The notes under the pieces are model-generated. The model was not told where the DNA came from, ran no database searches, and was given only the letters and a program-made list of their open reading frames with translations. A stretch of 64,000 nucleotides of DNA, from NCBI RefSeq assembly GCF_018873765.1, contig NC_057924.1:2046001-2110000 (forward strand), given 5' to 3'. Each line of letters opens with the position of its first letter. The stretch's first letter is position 1. Positions 11,301 to 21,826 of this stretch are shown piece by piece. The translations under genes and the position numbers were made by a program. The DNA comes from Telopea speciosissima (Eukaryota > Streptophyta > Magnoliopsida > Proteales > Proteaceae).

Positions 11301-14300
11301 AGGAAGAGGTGAGGTACTGACTCACTTTTTATTTTACTAACATGGACTAGATAGACAGCCTAAATTTACAAGCACATGGAAGAAATGCTGCCATGGCAGA
11401 CTTGTTAGAGTTGTTAGAATATCTTGTATAGGGGTAGTTCTGTCATTGTCTAGTTATAAGACATGACTAAGTTGTATTTTTACTTTATTGTCTTATTTCT
11501 CCTTACCTCCCTAGGGAGGCTTGTGTAATTTGGAAGACTTAATGAATGAAGCTAATATGTGTGTTGAGAATCACTCTCAACACACACAATCGATTCTCCC
11601 ATTCTCTTCTCTTCTTCTCATCTCTTCTCTCCTTCTTCTTCTTCTTGCTGTATACTCTTCTCTTACCAGATTCGATCTACCTTTGAGTTTCAACTTGGTA
11701 TCAGAGCCAACATCTCTGGTTTGAGAGTCGGCTGCGCTCAGTCCTCATCTTCTCCTCTCTTTGGAACCCTATAAATGTAAAGGGGGTTCCATTGGAGGCT
11801 GTATATGTGAAACCTATACTCCTTACAGTCTTGGGAGTGGTATTCCCTAAGTTGGAGAGAGTTTCAGAGCTGCTGAAGGTGACTTGAAGCAATGGAGGAA
11901 GACTGGCAAGTTACCGCCAGCTTGTGAAGCTTCTTCTTGGTTCTCCTTCTCTTCTCCACAACTTGGCATGAGACCTATTGGAGTTGCATCGCCTAGGGGT
12001 GTTGTTTCAGACCCCAAAGCTCTTGGTTGTTGAAAAAGAAATGCTGCCTTGCTGCTAGATGTTTTTGAAGACTTGAAACCAGGCTCTGTTTTTCCGCCAG
12101 CCTAGGAGTGTCTCTGTTTCGATTCTGCCTTTGGCAGCTTGGATGACCTTGGAACTTGTCCCATTTGTGTCGTATGGGAGTGCTTTTTGAAGCCCTAAGA
12201 GCCTGCCCTTGAAGGTGGAGGGTCGAGGACTGCTACTCTTTTTTTTTCTTGCTACACGGTATCGGCTGCTCTGTTTTTGTGAGGTCTGCTGTATTGGATG
12301 GCTGAATGTGATAGTATTACATCTTGATACACTTATTGGGTATTATGGACTAAAGGTTCTTGGCTACTAGCAGAATTTGGTTTGAGTTATACAAGTTTTT
12401 GCTCTTCATATGCTTGCTGTTTTTTAGGCTTGGCCTCAGTCTTGTGGTTTGGTTGATTTGGGACCATATTTTGTATTGGTCTGTCTCCTTGTTTTGGGTT
12501 GAGTATACTCCCCACTTGCGCAAACAATTTATATTGATTGTTGAAGTATTTGCCTATTATGTCCACTGTGTCTGGACAAGATTCTGAGGTCAGTGGACCA
12601 ATTACAGCCGGCAGCCCAAGTGGTGGTTTCCCAACCATGGCTTCCTTTGATAACCCCAACACCCAGATCTCAGTTGTGAAGTTGGACAATACCAACTATT
12701 TGGATTGGTCCCGTTCCGTGAAGTTGTCTCTACGTAGTAGGGGGAAGTTGGGGTACATTACTGGGTCTATCACAGCTCCTGCTACTACTGATGCAGGTTA
12801 TCTCAAGTGGGAGACTGAAAACTCCACTGTCATGACTTGGCTGATCTTTTCCATGAAACCTGAGATAGGTCGGAGATTTATGAGTAAGGAGACTGCTAAA
12901 GATATTTGGGATGGTGTATCCAGAATTTTTGATAGAGTTGGAGATTCCACGAAAGTGTATCAAATTCTCCAAAAAATCATTCATATGAAACAGGGTGATA
13001 GGAGTATATCTGAGTACTACAACTCTGTTATTAGCTTGTGGGAGGAGTATGATCATTATACCAATCTCCAGTTGTCCAATGCTGAGGATCAGGCAAAAGT
13101 CTACAGGAGCCAAGAAAAGGAAAGGATCCTTATTTTGCTTGGTGGTCTTAACTCTGAATATGAGCCCCTTCGCCAGCAAATCTTAGGGAGGTCTCCATTT
13201 CCATCTACGGATGATGTGTGCGATTATTTGCAAAGTGAGGAAACCGGAGGACCACTATGGATATTGTACCATCAATAGAGAGGCGCTCTTGTTTCAGGTT
13301 CCCAAAAAGACTGGAAAAGTGGGGGAAAGGCCGTGAGAGATACAAATGACCATTGTGGCAAGCTTGGACATACCAAGGACCGGTGCTGGGATCTTCATGG
13401 GCAGCCCCCCTGGTATGCGTGGTAGTTCATCTCATGCCCGTGGAGGCAAGCGAGGGGGAGCTATGGCTCGTTACGTGACATCGAGTCCGAGCCACCTGGA
13501 CCGCGACTGCTCACGATTCCCTCTCACGGGATGATATTGCAGCCCTACGTCGGTTGATGTCTCACCTTGGAGGGTCGCCTCTGGTTCTAGCTCGGAGGGT
13601 TGACTAACGCCTCGACTCTGCGGTCTCATCTGCTACCCCTACGCATCGGCTTGGATCATTGACTCTGGAGCTTCCGATCGCGTAGTGGTATGTCCCGGTT
13701 CTATGATTCCTATTCCATTTGTTCGGCCGGGACAAGGTAAGGGTTCTTGATGGTTCCCTTTCCTCTGTCTCTGGTAAGGGTAATGTGCGGGTTACTCCTT
13801 CTATTTCCCTTGAGTCGTCCTTCATGTTCCCGACTTTGCTACTAACCTATTATCAGTGAGTCACCTAACCAAATCCTTACATTATTGTGTCACTTTCTTT
13901 CCTTCTTATTGTGTCTTTCAGGATTTGGAGACAAAGAGGGTTATTGGCAGTGGGACTGAGAAAGGAGGACTCTATCTTCTTGAGCCACAGTCACCTGCTC
14001 AATCTACTGCTGCAGCTTATGTTTGTGGTTGGCACGACCGGAGTGCTTTGGAGTCTGTTATGCTTTGGCATCAACGTTTGGGTCATCCCTCTTTTGTTGT
14101 TATGAGGAGACACTTACCCCACTTGTTTACTTCCTTTCCTGCATCTTATGTTTTTCAGTGTGAATCTTGTATTTTTGCTAAACATTGTCGCACATCTTAT
14201 CCCTATCGTGGTAATAGATCTACTGCACCTTTTTCCCTTGTTCATACTGATGTTTGGGGGCCTTCTCCTACTACTTCCTTATCTGGTTTTCGTTATTTTG

Positions 14301-17300
14301 TTTCATTTGTGGATGACTATTCTCGGTCTACTTGGACTATTTTGTTAAAACAAAAGAGTGATGTTTGTGATGCTTTTAAGGAGTTTTATCACTTTATCAG
14401 TACTCAGTTTGGTACTCACATCAAAATTGTTAGATCGATAAGGGGGTGAGTACATGTATGGGGGCTCCAACAATTCTTTTCTACGATAAGGGCATCATCC
14501 ATCAATCGGCTTGTGTTGACACCCCACAAAAAATGGGGTGGCTGAACGCAAAAACCGCCATTTGCTGGAAATCTCTAGGGGTCTTCTCTTTGGTATGCAC
14601 GTGCCTAAGACCTTCTGGTCTGATGCCCTTCTTACCGCTGCCTTTCTTATTAACCGGATGCCAAGTCCACTCCTTGGCTCCAAATCCCCCTTGGCTCTTC
14701 TTTCTCCTCAATCCTCAGTTTTTTCCTTGTCTCCACGCGTCTTTGGTTGTGTTTGTTATGTACATGTCAACAAATCAGCCCGCACCAAGCTTGATCCCAA
14801 AGCTCTCAAGTGCATCTTCTTAGGCTACTCTGATTCCACTAAAGGGTATAAGTGCTACCATCCTTCTTCCCGAAGGCGATTTCTCTCCAAAGATGTCACC
14901 TTCTTTGAGTCTATTCCTTTTTTTTTCTTCTTCCCCTCGCCATTCTGTTCAGGGGGAGAGTATTAGCAGTGAACAGAATGCGGATGTCATTCCCTTCCTA
15001 TCTCCTTTACCTACCTCTACTTCCCCATTTCTATTTGATATTGGAAAGTATAAAGAAGTGGATGTTGTGGATGATGCTGATGTTGATGGTATTGGTGATG
15101 GTGATGCTAGCAGACAAAAGGAATACAAGGGGATAAGATTTAAAGAAGATGGTGTATTCACAAGAGGTGAATGCTTGTTGAAGGAAAAAGGGAAGCAACC
15201 ATGGTACAAGCGACCCTGCCAAAACCCCTCTTTGGATCCACATCCTCAGTCTCATCCTCTTCAGTCAGGTAATTCCTCTCCTTCTGAATTAGATCTTCCC
15301 ATTGCTATTAGAAAGGGGAAGAGAACCTGTACTAATCCCATAGCCCTGTTTGTTTCCTATAACTCCATTTCTCCTACAGGTGTTGCTTTTTCCACTGCTC
15401 TTGAGTCTTCTTCTATTCCCAAAAATGTCACAGAGGCCTTATCCAATCCAAAATGGATGCAAGCAATGACTGAGGAAATGGTGGCTCTAGAGAAGAACAA
15501 TACTTGGACACTTGTTGATCTTCCCAAGGGGAGAACTCCAGTTGGATGTAGATGGGTTTATACAATCAAGTATAGATCCGATGGTACAGTGGAAAGGTAC
15601 AAAGCTCGGCTGGTTGCTAAAGGGTATAGTCAGGTGTATGGCATTGACTACCAGGAGACTTTTGCCCCTGTAGCCAAGCATAACTCCATCAGGGTTCTTC
15701 TTTCAGTAGCAGCCAATAAAGATTGGCCTATGTACCAATTAGATGTGAAGAATGCATTTCTTCATGGAGATTTAGCAGAAGTTGTGTACATGCAGCCTCC
15801 ACCTGGTTTTAAGTGTCCCTCAGCTGAAGGGAAAGTGTGTTTGTTGAAGAAAGCTCTTTATGGCCTAAAGCAGTCTCCTAAGGCCTGGTTTGAGAGATTT
15901 AGACAAGCCATTCTGAAGAATGGGTATTCCCAGAGTCAAGCTGACCACACCTTGTTTATCAGGAGAGGTAATGGTACAGTTACAGCTCTCATTGTCTATG
16001 TTGATGACATTGTGGTGACTGGGAATGATGTTGCTGAGATAGATAGATTGAAGTCTTATCTGGCTAAACAGTTTGAGATCAAAGACCTTGGAATCTTAAA
16101 ATACTTCTTGGGTATTGAGGTATCTAGATCAAGGAAAGGGATCAACATTTGCCAAAGGAAATTTGTCTTGGATCTTCTGAAAGAGACAGGGATGATGGGG
16201 TGCAAACCAGCTACTTCCCCCATTGATCCGAATCATAAACTTGGTGATGAATGTGGTTCTTCTCTTATAGATGCAAGCAAGTACCAGAGGTTAGTTGGGA
16301 AACTAATCTATCTCTCCCTAACTCGACCAGACATCTCTTATGCAGTTGGAGTGGTGAGTCAGTTCATGCATGCTCCCAGGGGTGGACATCTGGATGCAGT
16401 ATATCGCATCATCAAATACTTGAAATCCTGTCCAGGAAAGGGCCTTTTATTTGCCAGGCATGACCATTTACAGATTGAAGGCTACACAGATGCTGATTGG
16501 GCTGGTTCAGTCTCTGACAGGAGATCTACTTCTGGGTATTGTACCTTCTTGGGTGGTAATCTAGTTACCTGGAGGAGCAAGAAACAACCAGTTGTTGCTC
16601 GATCTAGTCTCGAGGCCGAGTTTAGGGCCATGGCCCATGGAGTATGTGAGCTTATATGGCTAAAACGACTTCTTCACGATTTGAGCTTTGCAACTGAAGG
16701 GCCAATGAGACTTTATTGTGACAACAAAGCTGCCATAAGCATTGCCCATAATCCGGTTCAACATGATCGAGCCAAGCATATTGAGGTCGATCGTCACTTC
16801 ATCAAAGAGAAGTTGGATTCTGGGTGCATTTGTACTCCCTTTGTGAAAACTGATCAAGTAGCAGATATCTTCACCAAGGGTCTCTCTTCTAGCCTATTTA
16901 ATACTCTATTGTGCAAGCTGGGAATGTATGACATTTATTCTCCAGCTTGAGGGGGAGTGTTAGAGTTGTTAGAATATCTTGTATAGGGGTAGTTCTGTCA
17001 TTGTCTAGTTATAAGACATGACTAAGTTGTATTTTTACTTTATTGCCTTATTTCTCCTTACCTCCCTAGGGAGGCTTGTGTAATTTGGAAGACTTAATGA
17101 ATGAAGCCAATATGTGTGTTGAGAATCACTCTCAACACACACAATCGATTCTCCCATTCTCTTCTCTTCTTCTCATCTCTTCTCTCCTTCTTCTTCTTCT
17201 TGCTGTATACTCTTCTCTTACCAGATTCGATCTACCTTTGAGTTTCAACTAGACTTCCATGCCTGTGCAGACAGACTAGATATACTTCACTATTCTGAGT

Positions 17301-19246
17301 GTCTGTGTGCACATGTGCACAGACATCATGACTTCCTGTCATATGGTAGGATGATTTAAGTTCATTTTTGGCTCTGACACCAATTTCCAGAACGAGAATG
17401 ACTGCAACTGACTGTATCCTGAGAGTGAGAGTTGAAAGGAATACGCACACACTTTTTTTTGTTGAGAGATAGAGAGAGAGTGCTTTGGAGGCGAGTCACT
17501 GAGGTTTCCTTCATCAGGTTATATAGACTGTTATCAATATTCATCTCTTACCCACTTTTGATCAGTGCTTTGGATTTTTCTTTTATTACAGGCAAAGTCA
17601 CCAGGCATTTTTTGGGAAGTCAGATTTATTCTTTGTTTGCATGTTGCGGCCCCACTCCTTTGACATCCAGAAGCAAGAAGTAGAGATTGAGGCAGCACAG
17701 GTAATTCATAGTTTACAATTTACAGATCTAACCAAAAACAGTGACCTCACTCCGTGCAAAATGAAATAAGTATTTCCAAATTTTGTCAATAGAATAATTA
17801 ATCTTTTTTGGGACTTATTGGAGCTTTTTTTTTACGTGGAGGGGATTGGAAGGGGAAGATTTTGATGCTACAATGGCCATAATTATGGATCCCCTCCCCC
17901 CCCCCCCCCCCACTTTTCAATTTTGATAAAAGAGAAGGGAGAAAGAAGAATAGGATGTAGCACTTAAATTTCACTCAGGGTCTATTGTTTGAAACTATGA
18001 TTTGGTACCTCATGTTTCAGAAACTACAGTTGGGGTCCCTCAAGTTTGGGGAGACTATGAGAGTCCCCACCCTCTCCACTGGGCGAGTTGGAATGAAGTG
18101 CAAGTCGTGAGAACATTTCTCGTGACTTCCATGTTTCTTGAAGATGAATATTTTGCACAGTCCAATAATCTCCTAACTAGTTAGGCCCTTGACCATACCA
18201 TTGTTTCTATTCTTACAAAGACCCGTGGTTATTATCTCTGATCATGGTTGTAATTAGTTTGGAGGATTGTTTTGGTTGGGTTACTGGGTAGAACAGTCAT
18301 ATTCAAGAAAATTTAAAAATCCCGTGAGCCTTTCCAGGATTTGGACTAACATCAGTCTGAAAGAGGAACCCTGATCATAGTTTCCCCAAACGCTAGATTT
18401 CCCGACCATAGGTTTTGAAACATGAGGATTTGTAGTTTCACCAAACATACAGGACTACAATTGTACCTTACCCAAGCAAAGAATAATAGGAAATAGCAGA
18501 GGAACACCTGGGTCATGCATGGAGCATGATATATTGTAGGGGTTCACTAAAAGTTCCATTTTTTTACCATTAATGAAGTTTTCTGTCCGGGATGGTCAGG
18601 AGTCATGAGAGAATTGAAATGGTATTCTGAATGTTGGGATCTCTCTTTATCTCTTCATAATTTATCATTTTTTATAACTCAGCATCCTGTAAGATAGGGT
18701 CGCTGTCTGGCCTGAATGGCTCCCATGGCTGTTTCAAGCTCCATTCTGTTTTCAAAATCCATCTTATAAACAGTGGACTGGTAATGTTGTAGTTTTCCAG
18801 GATAAAGAGAATTGCACTAGAAAAGGCTAAAATCAGTCTGTCAATCTTTGACCAAAATGATTAATGAAAAGTGGAGCTATCTAAAAATGGCTCTCTGATC
18901 CTTCATTTGCCATGTGTTGCATTCACTGGAAGGATAACTTATCCTCTGTTGAAGAAAGTATTCCCTGTGTAGAAATAAAGGATATATAAACCATAAAAAG
19001 GCTTATGAGAATTCCTAACATGTTCTTTTTTTGTTCTTCCAGTGGATGCCAATTGAGGATTATGCAGCACAACCATTTGTTCAGAATCATAATCTAGCAA
19101 AGTTCTTGGCTGATATCTGCTTTTCGAAGATTGATAAAGGGTATGCTGGATTTTCTCCGGTGCTTACTAGATCAGCATTTTCAGAAAAGCCATTTAATTT
19201 GTACTTGAACAGCTGTGATCTGAACCAGCCCCGGTCATCCTTGTGA
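5244..19246 (+). CDS. NUDT8-like: NUDT2/8-type Nudix hydrolase, array copy 1 (9 exons)
   Basis: Predicted exons: 5244-5403, 6213-6442, 8671-8736, 9149-9286, 9971-10048, 10444-10494, 10610-10644, 17592-17700, 19043-19246. All have GT-AG borders and compatible phases, and together give 356 residues. Residues 1 to about 55 are Ser/Arg-rich with almost no acidic residues, like an organellar transit peptide. Residues about 75-200 form the N-terminal domain typical of plant NUDT2/5/6/7/8/10 proteins (GVWIKLPIELVNLVE, EGFRYHHAEAKYLML). The Nudix box GX5EX7REVXEEXGI spans residues 220-242 across exons 5-7 and is intact. Family members hydrolyse nucleoside diphosphates linked to another moiety, such as ADP-ribose or NADH; the substrate here is unknown. 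Length is close to the usual 340-370. Intron 7 is about 6.9 kb because of a Ty1-copia insertion in sense orientation, which could affect splicing. Confidence 0.9.
7908..8068 (+). mobile_element. tRNA-derived SINE in intron 2 of copy 1
   Basis: A tRNA-like head has an A-box-like ggcgcaatggtaagg and a B box gggttcgagtc at 7970-7980. It is followed by the conserved body ggggtaaggctgcgtac, accctccccagaccc and gagcctcgtccactgg. This matches the widespread plant Au/TS-type SINE layout. Related fragments lie at 30430-30565 (minus), 31270-31350, 32260-32375 (minus), 35285-35347, 59955-60115 and 62045-62125 (minus). Confidence 0.75.
9485..9668. mobile_element. MITE-like element in intron 4 of copy 1
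   Basis: The ends are inverted: gttctctgtg at the left and cacagagaatgc at the right. The GC-rich interior carries cgcatgctctcattggctgcc, related to the caatgagagcatgc motif of other MITEs in the window. A similar but shorter piece sits at 29765-29910 in the matching region of copy 2. Confidence 0.5.
10085..10392. mobile_element. MITE in intron 5 of copy 1
   Basis: Ends gtgaagggaaatgaaatta and ttcatttccctttacttgca are inverted repeats around an AT-rich interior. The same element is present in intron 5 of copy 3 (about 37080-37362), and a relative with ggttgcaaggggaatta ends is at 21827-22155. It accounts for intron 5 being about 395 nt here but only 83 nt in copy 4. Confidence 0.6.
11398..11402. 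repeat. Copia target-site duplication, left
   Basis: The 5-mer agact immediately precedes the 5' LTR and is repeated at 17251-17255. The uninterrupted form cagacttccatg is preserved in intron 7 of copy 3 near 39291. Confidence 0.8.
11403..11695 (+). repeat. 5' LTR of the copia element
   Basis: It is 293 bp, begins TGTTAGAG and ends TTTCAACT, directly before the primer-binding site. The end is CT instead of the canonical CA. A CT-rich stretch fills 11590-11650. It is identical to the 3' LTR except at two positions. Confidence 0.93.
11696..11709 (+). promoter_or_regulatory. Primer-binding site, initiator tRNA-Met
   Basis: TGGTATCAGAGCCA directly abuts the 5' LTR and is the standard minus-strand primer site of plant copia elements. 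Confidence 0.9.
11710..12558 (+). other. Copia untranslated leader
   Basis: About 850 bp lie between the primer-binding site and the gag start. No protein homology was recognised. Confidence 0.6.
12559..13278 (+). pseudogene. Copia Gag, truncated by frameshift
   Basis: An ATG at 12559 starts a copia-type Gag with the usual landmarks: a VKLDNTNYLDWSRSVKLSL-type motif, DIWDGVSRIF and GLNSEYEPLRQQILGR. The frame is left near 13240 and stops at 13278. Gag homology then continues in other frames into a zinc knuckle, where CGKLGHTKDRCW is readable near 13353-13390 but the first cysteine is lost at 13341-13350. It would not encode a full-length Gag as read. Confidence 0.85.
13279..14892 (+). pseudogene. 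Copia protease and integrase region, multiple frameshifts
   Basis: The aspartic protease signature DSGAS is readable at 13661-13675 but in a short frame. The integrase zinc-binding region (WHQRLGHPS, then CESC and CIFAKH) and the first two catalytic aspartates (VHTDVWGP, FVDDYSRSTW) are in the frame 13856-14449. A frame change near 14435-14450 and another at the A-run near 14530 put the rest (AERKNRHLLE) in a different frame from 14538. Several breaks fall in homopolymers, so true mutations and assembly errors cannot be told apart here. Confidence 0.8.
14893..16950 (+). CDS. Copia reverse transcriptase / RNase H (intact frame of a broken polyprotein)
   Basis: This is an uninterrupted 685-residue frame. 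The RVT_2 domain starts with GCRWVYTIKYRSDGTVERYK and LVAKGYSQVYGIDYQETFAPV, and the catalytic YVDD is at residues 369-372 (15997-16008). RNase H follows (YTDADWAGS from residue 531; YCDNKAAISIA; HIEVDRHFI), and the stop is just before the polypurine tract. The listed ATG is the first in frame. The natural polyprotein would enter from upstream, but an indel in the T-run near 14918-14928 separates it from the integrase frame. Confidence 0.9.
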   Translation: MSPSLSLFLFFSSSPRHSVQGESISSEQNADVIPFLSPLPTSTSPFLFDIGKYKEVDVVDDADVDGIGDGDASRQKEYKGIRFKEDGVFTRGECLLKEKGKQPWYKRPCQNPSLDPHPQSHPLQSGNSSPSELDLPIAIRKGKRTCTNPIALFVSYNSISPTGVAFSTALESSSIPKNVTEALSNPKWMQAMTEEMVALEKNNTWTLVDLPKGRTPVGCRWVYTIKYRSDGTVERYKARLVAKGYSQVYGIDYQETFAPVAKHNSIRVLLSVAANKDWPMYQLDVKNAFLHGDLAEVVYMQPPPGFKCPSAEGKVCLLKKALYGLKQSPKAWFERFRQAILKNGYSQSQADHTLFIRRGNGTVTALIVYVDDIVVTGNDVAEIDRLKSYLAKQFEIKDLGILKYFLGIEVSRSRKGINICQRKFVLDLLKETGMMGCKPATSPIDPNHKLGDECGSSLIDASKYQRLVGKLIYLSLTRPDISYAVGVVSQFMHAPRGGHLDAVYRIIKYLKSCPGKGLLFARHDHLQIEGYTDADWAGSVSDRRSTSGYCTFLGGNLVTWRSKKQPVVARSSLEAEFRAMAHGVCELIWLKRLLHDLSFATEGPMRLYCDNKAAISIAHNPVQHDRAKHIEVDRHFIKEKLDSGCICTPFVKTDQVADIFTKGLSSSLFNTLLCKLGMYDIYSPA
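16958..17250 (+). repeat. 3' LTR of the copia element
   Basis: It is 293 bp, starts TGTTAGAG after the purine tract and ends TTTCAACT before agact. It differs from the 5' LTR at 17046 and 17108, both C here. Confidence 0.93.
17251..17255. repeat. Copia target-site duplication, right
   Basis: The 5-mer agact follows the 3' LTR and the original intron sequence then resumes (tccatgc). Confidence 0.8.
17980..18480. mobile_element. MITE-like palindromic element in intron 8 of copy 1
   Basis: cagttggggtccctcaagtttgg at the left and tgaaacatgaggattt...caaacatacaggactacaattgta at the right are partly inverted. The same element sits in intron 8 of copy 3 (about 40030-40512), and part of its right end is in copy 2 (about 31770-31925). 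It therefore predates at least one duplication step. Confidence 0.45.
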
Positions 19247-19450
19247 CCATTCCTAGAAAAGAGTATTGTCCAAATTTTTTTTAGGGTAGGGGATCAACAC
19301 GCCGCTGAGTTTGGATGGAATCTCTCACGCCAAGCCAATGGGAGCATGGGAGGGGGCGCCCCACAGTTCATATAAAAGTAGGCGCCCACATTTCTCTGTT
19401 CCTAAATATCAGTTGTATTACAATGTTAACTGATGTATCGTTGTTTCTGT

Positions 19451-19605
19451 AACATTCATTTAATATTTTTTCATTCTTTGTAACATTCATTTAATATTTT
19501 TTCATTCTTTTTAACATTCATTTAATATTTTTTCATTCTTTTTAACATTCATTTAATATTTTTTCTTTCTTTGTAACATTCATTTAATATTTGTTTCTCT
19601 ACCCC
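19451..19605 (+). repeat. 31-bp tandem repeat, five units
   Basis: Units beginning aacattcatttaatatttt start at 19451, 19482, 19513, 19544 and 19575, an exact 31-bp period. It lies about 200 bp downstream of the copy 1 stop, probably in or near the 3' UTR. Confidence 0.9.
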
Positions 19606-19925
19606 TTGTTCATCATATATGATTTATGAATGACCCAAGTCCAGTACAGCTGCAATGCTAAAACATTTGGTGCTTAGTCGCATGTTTTGGACAGCTTCTT
19701 TCTGCTTTTGGGATGATCCAGAATCTAATTTCTTCAACTTCTTGAACTAATGCTATGTTTCGTACTTCTGTTGCTTTCCCTCCTATTCAGGGAAAGTGAA
19801 TTTGAGGGAAAATGTAGGGATAAACATGTTTGGATGTCATCAGTAATGAAGAATAGGAAAAAGCAACCTGTTTTCCAGAAGCAAATCCCTTAAAAATCCA
19901 TCTCACAATTATGTGAAAAAATTGA
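19606..19925 (+). repeat. Nudix copy 1 3' flank, homologous to 680-975
   Basis: It aligns with 680-975 in the same orientation. It marks the boundary of a duplication unit in the array. Confidence 0.7.
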
Positions 19926-20304
19926 AGGAAAGAGAAAACCTGGATGGTTGTACAACAATTTTTTTTTTTTTTTTTTATGTATGATACCCTGACTATTAAA
20001 CCCTGCAAAATCTCTCTAACTTATTAGCCAAAACCCACACCCAAAGGACTCTTTGTTTTTTAGGGTTTCTTTGGTATGATTTGTATTTGTTTTTGTATTT
20101 ATTACCTATTTTTGAGAAATCATTTTGTGACAATGTTATGGTCTACAAATTATACTCGTTTGATTACTATTTGTACAATTTATTATATAATTAGAAATAG
20201 GTTTGGTATGCTTATGTGCATAATATGTATTTGGAAAAAGAACTGGTATGCCGATGTGCATAATATATTATGGGAAAAAGAACTTTGAAAGGCAGTGTAG
20301 CCCT
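19926..20304. other. Intergenic, T-run and repeat edge
   Basis: Contains a T-run at about 19960-19977 and the motif ggtttctttggtatgattt (from 20064), which recurs at about 22155 and 34450 as the edge of another dispersed element. No gene was seen. Confidence 0.4.
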
Positions 20305-20855
20305 TGCACCTAGACACACAAATGCACTAAATTACTCTGTTGATGCTTCCGCGAGAGCACTCTCATTTACCCCCGCACTAATACAGGGGTCTCTTTACCT
20401 TTCAAGAAGCCCTCTCCCATTTATTATATAACCCTAAAATTTTTATTAGAATCTATAAAATATTTGAATAAAGAATTCTTGGGCCTTTTACACACATATC
20501 ATGGAGTACAAAGAGAAATAACTTTGATAGTACCATGATAACCTTGTGGCAAATTATATGGATGTGTGAGCAATCATACACATAGGGGCACATACAGGCA
20601 CTAAATTACCCCGTTGATGCTTCCGTGAGTACTCCCATTTGCCCCCGCACTAATACAGGGGTCTCAACACCTTTCAGGGAACCCTCTCCCATATATTATA
20701 TAACCCTAAAACTTTTATTAGAATCTATAAAATATTTGAACAAAGGTTTCTTGGGCCATTTACACACATATCATGGAGTACAAAGAAAAATAACTTTGAC
20801 AGTACCATAAAAACCTTGTGGCAAATTATATGGATGTGTGAGCAATCATACACAC
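20305..20855 (+). repeat. Tandem duplication, 274-bp period
   Basis: Two adjacent units begin gcactaaatta at 20324 and 20598. Each runs through ttgatgcttccg, cccccgcactaatacagggg, tataaccctaaaa, tatcatggagtacaaaga and ggatgtgtgagcaatcatac. The units differ by scattered substitutions and small indels, so the duplication is not very recent. Confidence 0.85.
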
Positions 20856-20955
20856 AAGAATTGGAAAAGAAAAACCATCACTTTGTTTGTCACATGTCTG
20901 CAAAACTTGAAATGGGTTTAAATTTTTTTTTTTTTAATCATCAATTTTGATAAGC

Positions 20956-21228
20956 TTATCTAATTTGATATGCAATTTGCCTACAATATGCTTCCCATTG
21001 TTGTTGTTGCGTGCCACTTACCACATTTGCAAAATTCACAACATCCTCATCATCACTATCACTATCGTTGTCTTCTCGTTCATCATCGAACGTTCCCCTC
21101 TTTGCTTTTTCAAAAAGCCAATCTGATGCTGCTTGTTTTCTAATAAAATCGTGTATGGCTACAGAAGCACTCACAATCAAAACTTGTGTCCAACAAATGT
21201 ACAGGATTATGACTAGGGCCACAAGCAT
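20956..21228 (-). pseudogene. PIF/Harbinger transposase C-terminal relic
   Basis: On the minus strand the frame reads AIHDFIRKQAASDWLFEKA followed by an acidic Asp/Glu/Ser tail. This resembles the C-terminus of plant HARBI1-like DDE nucleases, which end in an (L/I)HNFIR(R/K) motif. Only about 90 residues remain; the catalytic DDE residues are absent. No terminal inverted repeats or 3-bp target duplications were located. Confidence 0.6.
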
Positions 21229-21826
21229 CCAATTGATTCAATGAGAAATTAAGCCAACAACACCTCCCAGTTCTACTTTTCACCACCATAAGGTCCAAAC
21301 ATATAAATACATAGTGATAACAATATTCTTTTTTCTTTGAGTCTTACAATGTCTCTTTCCAACTTTTTGGGAAAAGGTTCTTCGGACCACTCTGTCTATA
21401 CCTGTCTCCTTCTCACATGAACCTTGCTGCAATCTTATATACAAAATTATTCTGTCACACCTCATTGGTAAACACCTCTGTGCCTCTTGCTCAAAGTACC
21501 TTCTCCGTAACTTTTTATGTCAATTTATCAATGCACTCCTGGTCTAACCATTGTGATTGGGTGCAAAAAGTATTTACAATTTATTTTTTATTCTTTCATG
21601 TGGGGTGAACTTGAACTTCACTAATATGTGGATTCTCCTTCTCTAGCATTACAAAAAATGAAGCTCCGTTTAGCTACAAGGGAAGTTAATAACATTTATT
21701 TCACTTCTTAGAGAAATATTTACATTTCTCTTGCAATCAAACACCAAAATTTATTTTTCTTTTAAAATATATTTCACTTATTACTTGGAAAATATTTGCA
21801 TTTCCCTTGCAATCAAACAGAGCCAA
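21229..21826. other. Intergenic, no gene seen
   Basis: Moderately AT-rich DNA. The short frames have no recognisable homology. From 21640 there are pieces of the ggttgcaaggggaa MITE family (cccttgcaatcaaacagagcc near 21800). Confidence 0.4.

Larger units (their letters stand above)
11403..17250 (+). mobile_element. Ty1-copia LTR retrotransposon, 5848 bp, in intron 7 of copy 1
   Basis: Two 293-bp LTRs, a primer-binding site complementary to the 3' end of initiator tRNA-Met, a polypurine tract (gagggggag, before 16958), gag-protease-integrase-RT-RNase H order and a 5-bp target duplication define a structurally complete copia element. The LTRs differ at two positions only (T/C at 11491 versus 17046, and 11553 versus 17108), indicating a recent insertion. 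The coding region is broken by several small indels between about 13240 and 14930, so it is not autonomous as read. It is inserted in the same orientation as the host gene. Confidence 0.95.

Noticed and set aside
12387..13179. Antisense frames over the copia gag
   Set aside because: They are shadows of the gag coding sequence with no homology of their own.
19451..19605. CRISPR-like array
   Set aside because: The repeats are head-to-tail with no spacers, in a plant intergenic region: an ordinary minisatellite.
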